DNA from: Reyranella sp.
GTDB lineage: Bacteria; Pseudomonadota; Alphaproteobacteria; Reyranellales; Reyranellaceae
DNA: 64,000 nucleotides
Assembly: GCF_004297265.1 (NCBI RefSeq)
Contig: NZ_SCUT01000030.1
Location: forward strand, 1 to 64,000
Reading direction: 5' to 3'
Notes under the pieces: model-generated
Database searches by the model: none
What the model was told of the DNA's origin: nothing
What the model saw: the letters and a program-made list of their open reading frames with translations, nothing else
Made by a program: the position numbers and the translations under genes
In this document: piece by piece, positions 48,444-56,781 of the stretch
Numbering within the stretch: the first letter of the stretch is position 1
Layout: the number at the start of each line of letters is the position of its first letter

Positions 48444-49258
48444 TGCGCGCTCCCGAACAACCGGTCTCCGTTTTCGTAAGCGATCTTGCGAGCGACGTCA
48501 GGCGGCAGGTCCGAAAGCCACTGCCGCGACCAGCGGGCATTCTCGATCACATAGTGCCAGCGCTCCGGCGTGAAGGTGTCGCTGCCCAGCACGAAGCGGT
48601 CGGGAAACTCGATGAAGAGATCGCGCCAGCCCGGCGCCACCTTGCCGTTCGAGACGTGCGATGTGAGGAAAGCAAGGTCGCACCACAGGGTCGGATACCG
48701 GCGCAGCATCTCGCGCACCTTCTCCGGTCGTTCGAAGCCCGAATGCGCCCACAGGACCTTGGCACCCGGGTCCTGCTGGAAGTGCCTAGTCACGGCGTCG
48801 GCATCGGAATGCGAGTGCAGGAAGAGCCCGTACTGTTTCGCGAGCTCCACCACGCGCCGCACGTTTGGCAAGTCGGCATCGGCGCCGTAGATGTGGAACT
48901 CGCCGATCGCCCTGTACCTGCGCTTCGACAGCAGGTCCTCGAGATAGGGAATCAGGGTCGGATCCTTCGCCCAAGTCGATATCTCGCCGCGCGAACGATA
49001 GGGCCGCAGCTCCGGCACGATCAGTCCCGGCGCCACGTCCTGAAGCATCCTGGTGCCGTCGTTGTTCGAGCTGGACACCATGGCGCGCTTGATACCCGCC
49101 TTCTTCAGGATCTCAACGACCTCACGGGGCGGCACGACCGACCAGGCATCGTGGCTGTAGTGCATGTGGGCGTCGAAGATCGGCAGCTCGTCGGCCGCCC
49201 GCGCGGCGGACATGCCGGCGGCTGCCAGGAGAAGAAGGACCAGGGCAAGGAAGCGCAT
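48440..49258 (-). CDS. Secreted TIM-barrel amidohydrolase
   Basis: A 272-residue protein: Sec signal (MRFLALVLLLLAAAGMSAARA), then a PHP/amidohydrolase_2-like barrel with FDAHMHYSHD, IGEFHIYGADAD, LHSHSDADA, LWAHSGF and VLGSDTF, which supply His/Asp metal ligands. Periplasmic location follows from the signal. Substrate unknown. It ends with ATGA overlap on the YtkA-like gene and begins ten bases after the oxygenase gene. Confidence 0.82.
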   Translation of the reverse strand: MRFLALVLLLLAAAGMSAARAADELPIFDAHMHYSHDAWSVVPPREVVEILKKAGIKRAMVSSSNNDGTRMLQDVAPGLIVPELRPYRSRGEISTWAKDPTLIPYLEDLLSKRRYRAIGEFHIYGADADLPNVRRVVELAKQYGLFLHSHSDADAVTRHFQQDPGAKVLWAHSGFERPEKVREMLRRYPTLWCDLAFLTSHVSNGKVAPGWRDLFIEFPDRFVLGSDTFTPERWHYVIENARWSRQWLSDLPPDVARKIAYENGDRLFGSAQ

Positions 49259-49268
49259 CGTTGCTCCG

Positions 49269-49901
49269 TCAGCGACCGGCCCTTGGCGGGCAGGCATAGT
49301 TGAAGCTAATCGAGATGCGTTCGCCGGAAAAGTGCGCGGGCGGCACCTCGTGGCGCAACCAGCTCTCGAACAGCACAAGATCGCCGTCATGCGCCGCCAC
49401 GCTGATGAAGGCGCGATAGGCCTCCGGCGCATCTGCGCGGCGCGGCGGTGCCGCCATCTGGTAGCCGAGCCGAGGATCCTCGAACTTGATCGCCCCCGCG
49501 CCGTTGGGCACCGACACGTAATAGGTGCCGCTGACGAACGAGGTCGGGTGGATGTGCATGGAGTGGACCGTGCCGGCCGGCATCAGGTTGGCCCAGCAAT
49601 CGGTCATCGCCAATGCGCGGCCGGAAAGATCGTAGTGGAGGTCGCGCGCGAACGTCTTCACATGGGGATCGATGCGGCGGCGGAGCCGATCGAACAGCGA
49701 GGAAACGAGGTGCAGCCGGTCGAGCGAGCCGTAGGAGGTATAGCCGCCGAGATAATGCTTGGCCGACCAGCGCTGTCCCGCCGCGTCCGAAGCGGCGAGC
49801 GACTGGCATTCGTCGGCGAGATCCTGGTTGAAGCGCCGCCAGCGCCGGTCGACCAGCGACTCGCGATAGACAAGGGTCGGAAAAAGGGCACGGCTCGTCA
49901 T
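49269..49901 (-). CDS. Fe(II)/2-oxoglutarate oxygenase-like protein (TIGR02466-type)
   Basis: A 210-residue cytoplasmic double-stranded beta-helix protein. The family start RALFPTLVYRESL, then WANLMPAGTVHSMHIHPTSFVSGTYYVSVP, DGDLVLFESWLRHEV and the late RISISFNYA match the putative 2OG-Fe(II) oxygenases of TIGR02466/PF13759. Probable metal ligands are the His pair in HSMHIHP and the His of WLRHEV. First gene of the operon with amidohydrolase, YtkA-like and di-heme genes. Start at 49901 has weak ribosome binding. Confidence 0.78.
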   Translation of the reverse strand: MTSRALFPTLVYRESLVDRRWRRFNQDLADECQSLAASDAAGQRWSAKHYLGGYTSYGSLDRLHLVSSLFDRLRRRIDPHVKTFARDLHYDLSGRALAMTDCWANLMPAGTVHSMHIHPTSFVSGTYYVSVPNGAGAIKFEDPRLGYQMAAPPRRADAPEAYRAFISVAAHDGDLVLFESWLRHEVPPAHFSGERISISFNYACPPRAGR

Positions 49902-49946
49902 CCAGCAATTATCGATGATGCGGCGATCGCGTGCTATGTTTTCCGC

Positions 49947-50837
49947 ATGCTGACCGATCATCAAATCGAGACCTACCGCCGCGACGGCTATCTCGTGATC
50001 CCGCGCCTAATAGCGGGAGAACAGCTCGCCGAACTGCGCTCGCTCACCGATCGCCTGGTGGCGGATGCACGTGGCATCTCGGCCAACGACGAGCTCTATG
50101 ATCTGGAGCCCAGCCACAGCGCCACCATGCCGAGGGTGCGCCGGCTGAAGCCGGCCATCTTCAAGCGCCACGCCTTCTTCGGCGCGCTCGCACGCGACCC
50201 CAAAATTACGTCCCTGCTCGCGCAGCTCATTGGACCGTCGATCCGTCTGCACGGCGGCAAGCTCAACATGAAGTCGGCGGGCTACGGTTCGCCGGTCGAA
50301 TGGCACCAGGACTGGGCGTTCTATCCGCACAGCAACGACGACGTGCTGGCGACCGGAATCTATCTCGACGATTGCGACGAGGCGAACGGCCCTCTCATGG
50401 TGGTGCCCGGCAGCCATCACGGCCCTGTCCACGACCACCATGCCAACGGCCGGTTCTGCGGCGCGTTCGATCCGCAGGCAGCCGGCATCGACATCGCGAA
50501 GGCGGTCCCGCTCATGGGCCCTGCCGGTTCGATGACGATCCATCATGCGCGGCTGGTGCACGGCTCCGCGCTCAACCGTTCCAATCGCCAGCGCCGGCTC
50601 CTGCTGCATGAATATGCGGCCGCCGATGCTTGGCCTTTGATGGGGGTAGCCGACTTCGACGAGTTCAACAGCCGCATGGTGCTGGGCGAGCCGACGATCG
50701 AGCCGCGCGTGCGGCCGGCGCCGGTGCGCATGCCCCTGCCGCCGGCCGATCACCAGGGTTCGATCTACGAGAACCAGCGGGGATCCGGCCGCCGCTTCTT
50801 CGCGACCTACGAGGAGCAGCCCGCTCTTGCCGGCTAG
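49947..50837 (+). CDS. Phytanoyl-CoA dioxygenase (PhyH) family protein
   Basis: A 296-residue Fe(II)/2OG dioxygenase. The facial triad starts with His120-x-Asp122 in PVEWHQDWAFYPH and ends with the His of RLVHGS. VVPGSHHGP precedes it. Bacterial members hydroxylate small metabolites. It is divergent from the other 2OG oxygenase gene, 45 bases away. The ATG at 49947 is used; a much longer open frame upstream is antisense to other genes. Confidence 0.86.
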   Translation: MLTDHQIETYRRDGYLVIPRLIAGEQLAELRSLTDRLVADARGISANDELYDLEPSHSATMPRVRRLKPAIFKRHAFFGALARDPKITSLLAQLIGPSIRLHGGKLNMKSAGYGSPVEWHQDWAFYPHSNDDVLATGIYLDDCDEANGPLMVVPGSHHGPVHDHHANGRFCGAFDPQAAGIDIAKAVPLMGPAGSMTIHHARLVHGSALNRSNRQRRLLLHEYAAADAWPLMGVADFDEFNSRMVLGEPTIEPRVRPAPVRMPLPPADHQGSIYENQRGSGRRFFATYEEQPALAG

Positions 50838-50849
50838 GACCGCGCGCTC

Positions 50850-51404
50850 ATGATCACGCGGCGGCGCGCACTGGTGGCCTCCGGCCTGCTGCTTGCCGCG
50901 CCCTGTGCGCACGCCCAAGACGTTCGGTGGGCCGACTGGCTCGGCACCTATTCTGGCACCGCCCGCTTCTACCGCTCGATCCCGCTGGAGGACATCGTCC
51001 CGCCGCCGACATCGCCGCGCGAGGAATACGACGATGGCCGGCCCTTCGTGATCCAGTTCACCGTGCGCAGCGTCGATGGCAGCCCGGGCGTCTGGCTACG
51101 GATCGATAGCGGGCCGATGCAGACCGACGAACTCGGTGAAACGATGCTCTTCGGCCCCGTGACGAACGGGGTGGCGATGCTGCGTTCGGCCGATGCGCGC
51201 GCCCTGCCGCGGTCGGCCAGCCTGACGGTGCGGCCGAACCAGCTCGGCACGGAGGCGCTGTTCACCCACGCCGACGGCAGCTTCTGGCGCCGCTACTTCA
51301 CGGCCACCTTCACGCCGGCGGGTGCCGACGTGATCCTTTGGGTCTTCGATGCCACCGGCACGCGGGCCCGCACCTGGCGCGGCTCAACGGTCCGGCGAGT
51401 TTGA
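50850..51404 (+). CDS. Secreted hypothetical protein
   Basis: A 184-residue protein with an Arg-rich Tat-like or Sec signal (ITRRRALVASGLLLAAPCAHA). The mature part is beta-rich with no family recognised. GTARFYRSIPLEDIVPPP and TFTPAGADVILWVFDATG are its clearest segments. It starts 12 bases after the PhyH gene and ends three bases before the convergent citrate synthase stop. Confidence 0.68.
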   Translation: MITRRRALVASGLLLAAPCAHAQDVRWADWLGTYSGTARFYRSIPLEDIVPPPTSPREEYDDGRPFVIQFTVRSVDGSPGVWLRIDSGPMQTDELGETMLFGPVTNGVAMLRSADARALPRSASLTVRPNQLGTEALFTHADGSFWRRYFTATFTPAGADVILWVFDATGTRARTWRGSTVRRV

Positions 51405-51407
51405 GGC

Positions 51408-52493
51408 TCAGGCCGGCCGCGGTCCGACATATGTCGATTGCGGCCGGATCAGGCGCCCGCCCTTCTCCTGTTCGAAGATGTGCGCACACCATCCGGCAGC
51501 GCGACCAACGGCAAACAGGGCGGTGAAGGCGCTGCGGGGCACCTCGAGCGCCTCCAGCAGGAGCGCGGTGTAATATTCGACGTTGGTGTCCAGCCGCTGC
51601 TTCGGCTTGTGCTTCCGCAAGGCTGAAATGGCGCTGCGCTCGACCTCCACCGCAAAGGCCAGACGACCTGCAGTCTGCGGCAGCGTCGCCACCGTGTTCT
51701 TCAGCACGTCGGCTCTCGGGTCGCGCTTCTTGTAGACGCGATGGCCGAAGCCCATCAGGCGCGTGCCCTTGGCGAAAGCGTCGTCCAGCCACGCCCCGGC
51801 CCGCTCCGGCGACCCGATCTCGTCGAACATGTCGAGGACGGGACCGGGTGCCCCGCCATGCAGCGGACCCTTGAGAGCGCAGAGCGCGGCCAGCACAGAG
51901 GAAATCAAACCGGCCCGCGTCGAGGCGACGACCCTCGCCGTGAAGGTCGAGGCGTTGAACCCGTGATCGGTCACCGTGGCGAGATAGGTATCGAGTCCCT
52001 TCTCGAACGCCGCATCGGCGCGCCGGCCACGAATCATGCGCAGCAGATCCTGCGCCGTCGTGAGCGTCGGATCTGGTGCGAGGGCAGGCTTCGAGTCGGC
52101 CGCCCGCAGCAGCGCCGCCAGGAAGACCGGCAGCGCACCACAGACCAGATAGTGGTGCGGCAGGGGATCCGAATCGGGCAGCATGCCGAGGCCGACCCTC
52201 AGCCCCTCGACGGGATTGAGCCCTGTGGCGGCGTTCAGCAGTTTCGGGACGTCCGCGAAGGCGCGCACACGCGCCGCGGCCAGGCCGGCCTGGACCGCCG
52301 CCTCGTCGCCGCCGCCCTCGGCAAAGCCTTCCCAGAGCAGCGCCGCCACGCCCTCGAATCCGCGCGCCCGGACGAGGTCTTCGATTGCCTGTCCGCGGAC
52401 GATCAGCCGACCGGCCTCCCCGTCCACCTCGCTCATCACCGTGTCGGCCACGATTACGCCGTCGAGCCCGCTGTCCACTCGTGTCTGCAGCAT
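51408..52493 (-). CDS. Citrate/2-methylcitrate synthase family enzyme
   Basis: A 361-residue citrate synthase fold, shorter than type I enzymes. Catalytic segments are KGPLHGGAPG (His), MGFGHRVYKKRDPRA (second His) and TNVEYYTALLLEAL, where the usual Asp is Glu as in several CitA-type enzymes. It condenses oxaloacetate with an acyl-CoA. The start has AAGGAG. It is divergent from an HTH-fused homologue, with TTGACA on this strand overlapping a shared palindrome. Confidence 0.86.
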   Translation of the reverse strand: MLQTRVDSGLDGVIVADTVMSEVDGEAGRLIVRGQAIEDLVRARGFEGVAALLWEGFAEGGGDEAAVQAGLAAARVRAFADVPKLLNAATGLNPVEGLRVGLGMLPDSDPLPHHYLVCGALPVFLAALLRAADSKPALAPDPTLTTAQDLLRMIRGRRADAAFEKGLDTYLATVTDHGFNASTFTARVVASTRAGLISSVLAALCALKGPLHGGAPGPVLDMFDEIGSPERAGAWLDDAFAKGTRLMGFGHRVYKKRDPRADVLKNTVATLPQTAGRLAFAVEVERSAISALRKHKPKQRLDTNVEYYTALLLEALEVPRSAFTALFAVGRAAGWCAHIFEQEKGGRLIRPQSTYVGPRPA

Positions 52494-52543
52494 CGCAATC
52501 TCCTTGCTGGTACGCGCCCAACATTCGGTCCAGCATATGTATT

Positions 52544-52555
52544 GTCAATATTGAC
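52544..52555. promoter_or_regulatory. 12-bp perfect palindrome between the divergent citrate synthase genes
   Basis: GTCAATATTGAC is self-complementary. It lies within an 83-base divergent gap. On the minus strand it contains TTGACA, and on the plus strand TTGTCA-18-CATAAT can be drawn, so a bound regulator would block or activate both genes. The MerR-like HTH of the neighbouring protein is the obvious candidate, by inference. Confidence 0.5.
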
Positions 52556-52576
52556 TGATTTAATCCATAATAAGAC

Positions 52577-53782
52577 ATGGCTACGGAATGGCTCAGTTCG
52601 AAGGAAGCGGCGCAACGCCTCGGTGTCTCCGCCGCCACGCTGTACGCCTATGTGAGCCGCGGCCTGCTGCGCTCCGAAGGCACCAACGGGCAGCGCGAGC
52701 GGCGCTACCGGGCCGATGATGTCGCCCAGCTCAAGCGTCGCCGCGATGTCGGCCGAAAGGCGGAATCGATCGCCGCCAATGCGCTGGACTTCGGCACGCC
52801 CGTTCTCGAATCGTCACTCACGCTGATCGAGAACGGTCGCCTGTTCTATCGCGGCCAGGACGCAGCGCGGCTGGCGCGCAACAGCTCACTCGAGCAGGTC
52901 GCGCAGCTTCTCTGGGATTGCGACGACCGGCCCTTCGCCGCCCGTAACCTGCCGCCGATGTCGGCGGCGCTACGCAGCGCCTGGCAGGCCGCCTCGGCAC
53001 TGCCACCGGTCGATGCCTGCCTCGTACTGTTGCCGGCGGCGGCGCGCTGGGACCATCCGAGCTGGGTCGAGGATCGCCCCGCCATGCTGGAGACCGGCGC
53101 ACGTATTCTCCGGCTGCTGGCGGCCGCGGTGACCGGCCAGCCGCTCTCCGACCGGCCGATCCACGAGCAGGTGGCCGCGGCCTGGAACGTCCCGGCGGAG
53201 CACGCGGCGCTGATCCGGGCCGCGCTCGTCCTCTCGGCCGACCACGAGTTCAACGCCTCGGCGTTCGCCGCCCGTGTCGTGGCGTCGACCGGCGCCAATC
53301 TCTACGCCTCCACGATGGCTGGTCTGGTTGCCGTCAACGGCCCGCGTCACGGTGGCCAGACGCGACGGGTGGCAGGCCTGCTCGCCGATCTTGAGGAAGC
53401 AGTCGACATCGAAGCCGAGCTGGCGCGTCGGGTGCGCGAGCGGATCTACATTCCGGGCTTCGGCCACCAGCTCTACCCGGACGGTGACATTCGGGCCGCC
53501 GCCCTCTTCGCCATGATGCGCGAACTCGCTCCCGGCGCTCCCCAGCTCGCCTTCGCGGAGCGCGTCGCGCATGCCGTCGAGCAGCAGATCGACCGCAAGG
53601 CGAATGTCGACTTCGCGACAGTCACCCTGGAACGCGTGCTGAGCCTGCCCAGGGATTCGGCTCTGGCGCTCTTCTTGCTCGGCCGCACGGTCGGCTGGAT
53701 CGCGCACGCGATCGAGCAGGCCGCGCATGGCGCGTTGATTCGTCCGCGCGCCCGATATACGGGTCCGCGACGGGGAGCGTGA
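52577..53782 (+). CDS. Citrate synthase-like protein with N-terminal MerR-type HTH
   Basis: A 401-residue fusion. Residues 4-55 are a MerR/excisionase HTH (SSKEAAQRLGVSAATLYAYVSRG, RRYRADDVAQLKRRRD). Residues 70-401 are a citrate-synthase fold with HEFNASAFAARVVAS, GPRHGGQ, GFGHQLYPDGD and KANVDFATVTLERVL, so the catalytic His, His and Asp are kept while the Arg after the second His is Gln. It could be an enzyme that also regulates, or a metabolite-sensing regulator. No Shine-Dalgarno precedes the ATG and a putative -10 (CATAAT) lies six bases upstream, suggesting a leaderless transcript. Divergent from a second synthase. Confidence 0.82.
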   Translation: MATEWLSSKEAAQRLGVSAATLYAYVSRGLLRSEGTNGQRERRYRADDVAQLKRRRDVGRKAESIAANALDFGTPVLESSLTLIENGRLFYRGQDAARLARNSSLEQVAQLLWDCDDRPFAARNLPPMSAALRSAWQAASALPPVDACLVLLPAAARWDHPSWVEDRPAMLETGARILRLLAAAVTGQPLSDRPIHEQVAAAWNVPAEHAALIRAALVLSADHEFNASAFAARVVASTGANLYASTMAGLVAVNGPRHGGQTRRVAGLLADLEEAVDIEAELARRVRERIYIPGFGHQLYPDGDIRAAALFAMMRELAPGAPQLAFAERVAHAVEQQIDRKANVDFATVTLERVLSLPRDSALALFLLGRTVGWIAHAIEQAAHGALIRPRARYTGPRRGA

Positions 53783-53793
53783 GAGGCCGTCGC

Positions 53794-54333
53794 ATGAAGG
53801 ATGCGCTCATCATCATCGACATGCAGAAGGCCGCGTTCGTCGACGCGACACCCAAATACGATGCCGCGGGCCTGGTCGGCCGCCTGAACCGGGTCGCCGC
53901 CGCCGTCCGCAATCGCGGTGGCGCCGTCGTCTTCATCCAGCACGACGGCCCGCCGGGAGATCCCTTCCATCCCGACATGCCCGGCTGGCCACTGATCGAC
54001 GAGCTGGCTCGTCGCCCGACCGACGCCGTCATCCGCAAAACATCCTGTGACGCCTTCCTGCAGACCTCGCTCGAGGAATTCCTGCGCGCACAGGCCATAG
54101 ACCGGCTGATAATCACCGGCTGGGCCACCGACTATTGCGTCGACACCACCGTTCGAAGCGCCCTGGCGCGTGGTCACGCGACGGTCGTGCCCTCGGATGG
54201 TCACACCGCGTCGGACCGCCCTCACCTGCCAGCGGTGAAGATCATCGAGCATCACAATGCGATCTGGGCGGACTTCATTGCACCGCGTGGACCGGCCTTG
54301 GTACGTCCCTGCGCGGACCTCCTGGACGCCTGA
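53794..54333 (+). CDS. Isochorismatase-family cysteine hydrolase
   Basis: A 179-residue isochorismatase-like hydrolase. The triad is Asp (LIIIDMQKAAF), Lys (VIRKTSCDAF) and Cys (GWATDYCVDTTVR). Members include nicotinamidase, ureidoacrylate amidase and other amidases; the substrate cannot be narrowed. The ATG at 53794 follows GAGAGG and lies 11 bases after the HTH-citrate synthase stop, in a likely operon. Confidence 0.88.
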   Translation: MKDALIIIDMQKAAFVDATPKYDAAGLVGRLNRVAAAVRNRGGAVVFIQHDGPPGDPFHPDMPGWPLIDELARRPTDAVIRKTSCDAFLQTSLEEFLRAQAIDRLIITGWATDYCVDTTVRSALARGHATVVPSDGHTASDRPHLPAVKIIEHHNAIWADFIAPRGPALVRPCADLLDA

Positions 54334-54407
54334 ATTTGATCTCGACGGTTATCCACCAAAACGCTTTCTTGCGAGGGTCGCGCGCACGTGCTTAACGTCG
54401 CGCTTTA

Positions 54408-55373
54408 GTGACAAACAAACGCGCGGGCGTGCCGAGGTTGCCCCACCTTCTCGGCATCGAAGGTCTTTCGCCTGAAACGATTTCGGGCTTGCTCGACCTA
54501 TCTGAAACCTACATCGACCAGAATAGGTCCGTGGACAAACGGCGCGACAGGCTCGCCGGCCGCACGATCATGAATCTGTTCTTCGAGAACTCGACGCGCA
54601 CGCGGACGAGCTTCGAGGTCGCCGCCAAGCGGCTGGGGGCCGACGTCATCAACATGGATGTCGCCACCTCCTCCGTGCGCAAGGGCGAAACCCTGCTCGA
54701 TACGGCGATGACGCTGAACGCCATGCGGCCCGACGCCATCGTCGTGCGCCATCACGAATCCGGCGCCGTCAATCTCCTGTCGCAGAAGGTCAACTGCGCC
54801 GTCATCAACGCCGGTGACGGCCAGCACGAGCATCCCACGCAGGCTCTGCTCGACGCGCTGACCATCCGACGACGACGCGGCAGCCTGGAAGGTCTCCTGG
54901 TGGCGATCTGCGGCGACATCATGCACAGCCGCGTGGCCCGCTCGAACATCCACCTTCTGCAGATCATGGGCGCCCGCGTGCGCGTGGTCGGGCCGCCGAC
55001 CCTGATGCCGACCGACGTCGACAAGATGGGTGTCGAGGTCCACTACAACATGAAAACCGGCCTGAAGGACGTCGACATCGTCATGATGCTGCGGCTGCAG
55101 ACTGAACGGATGCAAGGCTCGTTCGTCCCCTCGATCAGCGAATACTTCCATTTCTTCGGCCTCGACCGCGCCAAGCTGCAATACGCCAAGCCCGACGCGC
55201 TGATCATGCATCCCGGCCCGATGAACCGCGGCGTCGAGATCGATTCCGAAGTCGCCGACGATCTCGACCGCAGCGTCATCCACGAGCAGGTCGAGATGGG
55301 CGTCACCGTGCGCATGGCCTGCCTCGACGCCTTGATCGGCGGGCAGCGTAATCAGATCGGGAACGGGGCATGA
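54408..55373 (+). CDS. pyrB: Aspartate carbamoyltransferase catalytic subunit
   Basis: A 321-residue ATCase. The carbamoyl-phosphate motif [12 protein letters not shown] is followed by [15 protein letters not shown] and [12 protein letters not shown]. It makes carbamoyl-aspartate in pyrimidine synthesis. The GTG at 54408 is the best start for the family length, although there is no clear Shine-Dalgarno. It overlaps the pyrC' gene by ATGA. No pyrI is adjacent, so the class A/B type with a DHO partner is likely. Confidence 0.93.
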   Translation: MTNKRAGVPRLPHLLGIEGLSPETISGLLDLSETYIDQNRSVDKRRDRLAGRTIMNLFFENSTRTRTSFEVAAKRLGADVINMDVATSSVRKGETLLDTAMTLNAMRPDAIVVRHHESGAVNLLSQKVNCAVINAGDGQHEHPTQALLDALTIRRRRGSLEGLLVAICGDIMHSRVARSNIHLLQIMGARVRVVGPPTLMPTDVDKMGVEVHYNMKTGLKDVDIVMMLRLQTERMQGSFVPSISEYFHFFGLDRAKLQYAKPDALIMHPGPMNRGVEIDSEVADDLDRSVIHEQVEMGVTVRMACLDALIGGQRNQIGNGA

Positions 55374-56719
55374 GCGGCAAGATCGACAAGCTCGCACCGC
55401 CGCACGCCGGCTCGACGGCCTATATCAACGCCCGCATCGTCGACCCGACCGGCAACACCGAGTATCGCGGCGCCGTCCTGATCAGCGACGGCAAGATCGC
55501 CGACTTCGGCCCCAATCTCTTCGCCTCCGGCGCGCCCTACGGCATCCAGTCGGTCGACTGCCGCGGCTACTATCTCGCACCCGGCCTGGTCGATACGCGC
55601 GTGCATACCGGAGAGCCCGGCGAGGAGCACAAGGAGACTCTGGAGAGCGCCGGCGCTGCGGCGGCCGTCGGCGGCATCACCTCGATGGTGCTGCTGCCCG
55701 ACACCGAGCCGCCGTTCGACGACGCGTCCCTGATCGAGTTCGTGGCCCGCCGCGCCCGCCAGGTCAAGCTCGCCAACATGTACGCCTACGGGGCACTCAC
55801 CGTGGGCCTCGAAGGGAAGGAACTGGCCGAGATCGGCCTGCTGGCCGAGGCCGGCGCCGTGGCCTTCACGGATGCCGACCATGCCGTGGGCAGTGCCCAG
55901 GTGATGCGTCGCGCTCTCTATTACGCCAAGACGTTCGATGCGTTGATCGTCCACCTGCCGCAGGAGCCGACGCTGTCCGGCGGCACCATGACGAGCGGCG
56001 CGATGGCGACTCGCCTTGGTCTCTCGGGCAACCCACCGCTCGCCGAAGTGATGATGGTCGAGCGCGACATCCGGCTGGCCGAGATGACCGGCGGCCGCAT
56101 GCATCTCACCAAGATCTCGACGGCAGAGTCGGTCGAGGTGATCGCTGCCGCCAAGGCGCGCGGCCTCAAGATCACCTGTGATACGGCCGCGCCCTACTTT
56201 GCGCTGAACGATCTCGCCGTCGGCGACTACCGCACCTTCGGCAAGCTGGTGCCGCCGCTGCGTGCCGAGAAGGACCGGCTGGCGATCGTCGAAGGACTGA
56301 AGGACGGCACGATCGACGCCATCGTCTCCGATCACCGGCCGCAGGACCAGGATAGCAAGCGCGTGCCCTTCGCCCAGGCGGAGCCGGGCGGCATCGGGCT
56401 CGAAACCCTGCTGCCGATCTCGCTCGAACTGGTGCACGGCGGTCATCTCACCCTGCCGCGGCTGTTCCAGCTCCTCTCGTCCACGCCGGCGTCGCTGTTC
56501 GGTCTGCCGGCCGGCAAGCTCGCAAAGGGCGCGCCGGCCGATCTGGTCCTGTTCGATGCCGACTATGCCTGGAAGATCGATCGCGACGATCTGTGGAGCA
56601 AGACCAAGAACTCGCCCTTCGACGAGCGCCCGGTGCAGGGCCGCGCCCTTGCAACGATCGTCGGCGGCCGGACGATCTACCGCGACGACAGCTTCGCAGC
56701 GGCGGCCACAGCCGCCTAA
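55370..56719 (+). CDS. Dihydroorotase homologue with lost metal ligands (PyrC'-like)
   Basis: A 449-residue dihydroorotase-fold protein. Canonical metal residues are largely gone. DxHxH reads DTRVH (Arg77), the His of HxxHxST reads Lys in HLTKIST, the PHH segment reads PYF, and DHxPH reads DHRPQ. The Asp at 321 remains. Non-catalytic DHO homologues encoded downstream of pyrB, as in Pseudomonas, are structural partners of ATCase, and this fits by context. It starts within the pyrB stop (ATGA). A separate active dihydroorotase would be needed elsewhere. Confidence 0.85.
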   Translation: MSGKIDKLAPPHAGSTAYINARIVDPTGNTEYRGAVLISDGKIADFGPNLFASGAPYGIQSVDCRGYYLAPGLVDTRVHTGEPGEEHKETLESAGAAAAVGGITSMVLLPDTEPPFDDASLIEFVARRARQVKLANMYAYGALTVGLEGKELAEIGLLAEAGAVAFTDADHAVGSAQVMRRALYYAKTFDALIVHLPQEPTLSGGTMTSGAMATRLGLSGNPPLAEVMMVERDIRLAEMTGGRMHLTKISTAESVEVIAAAKARGLKITCDTAAPYFALNDLAVGDYRTFGKLVPPLRAEKDRLAIVEGLKDGTIDAIVSDHRPQDQDSKRVPFAQAEPGGIGLETLLPISLELVHGGHLTLPRLFQLLSSTPASLFGLPAGKLAKGAPADLVLFDADYAWKIDRDDLWSKTKNSPFDERPVQGRALATIVGGRTIYRDDSFAAAATAA

Positions 56720-56781
56720 CCGATGCCTTCAAACGGCCATCTGGTCTGATATGGTCGTTTCCGTCTTTAAACGGGGAACCG

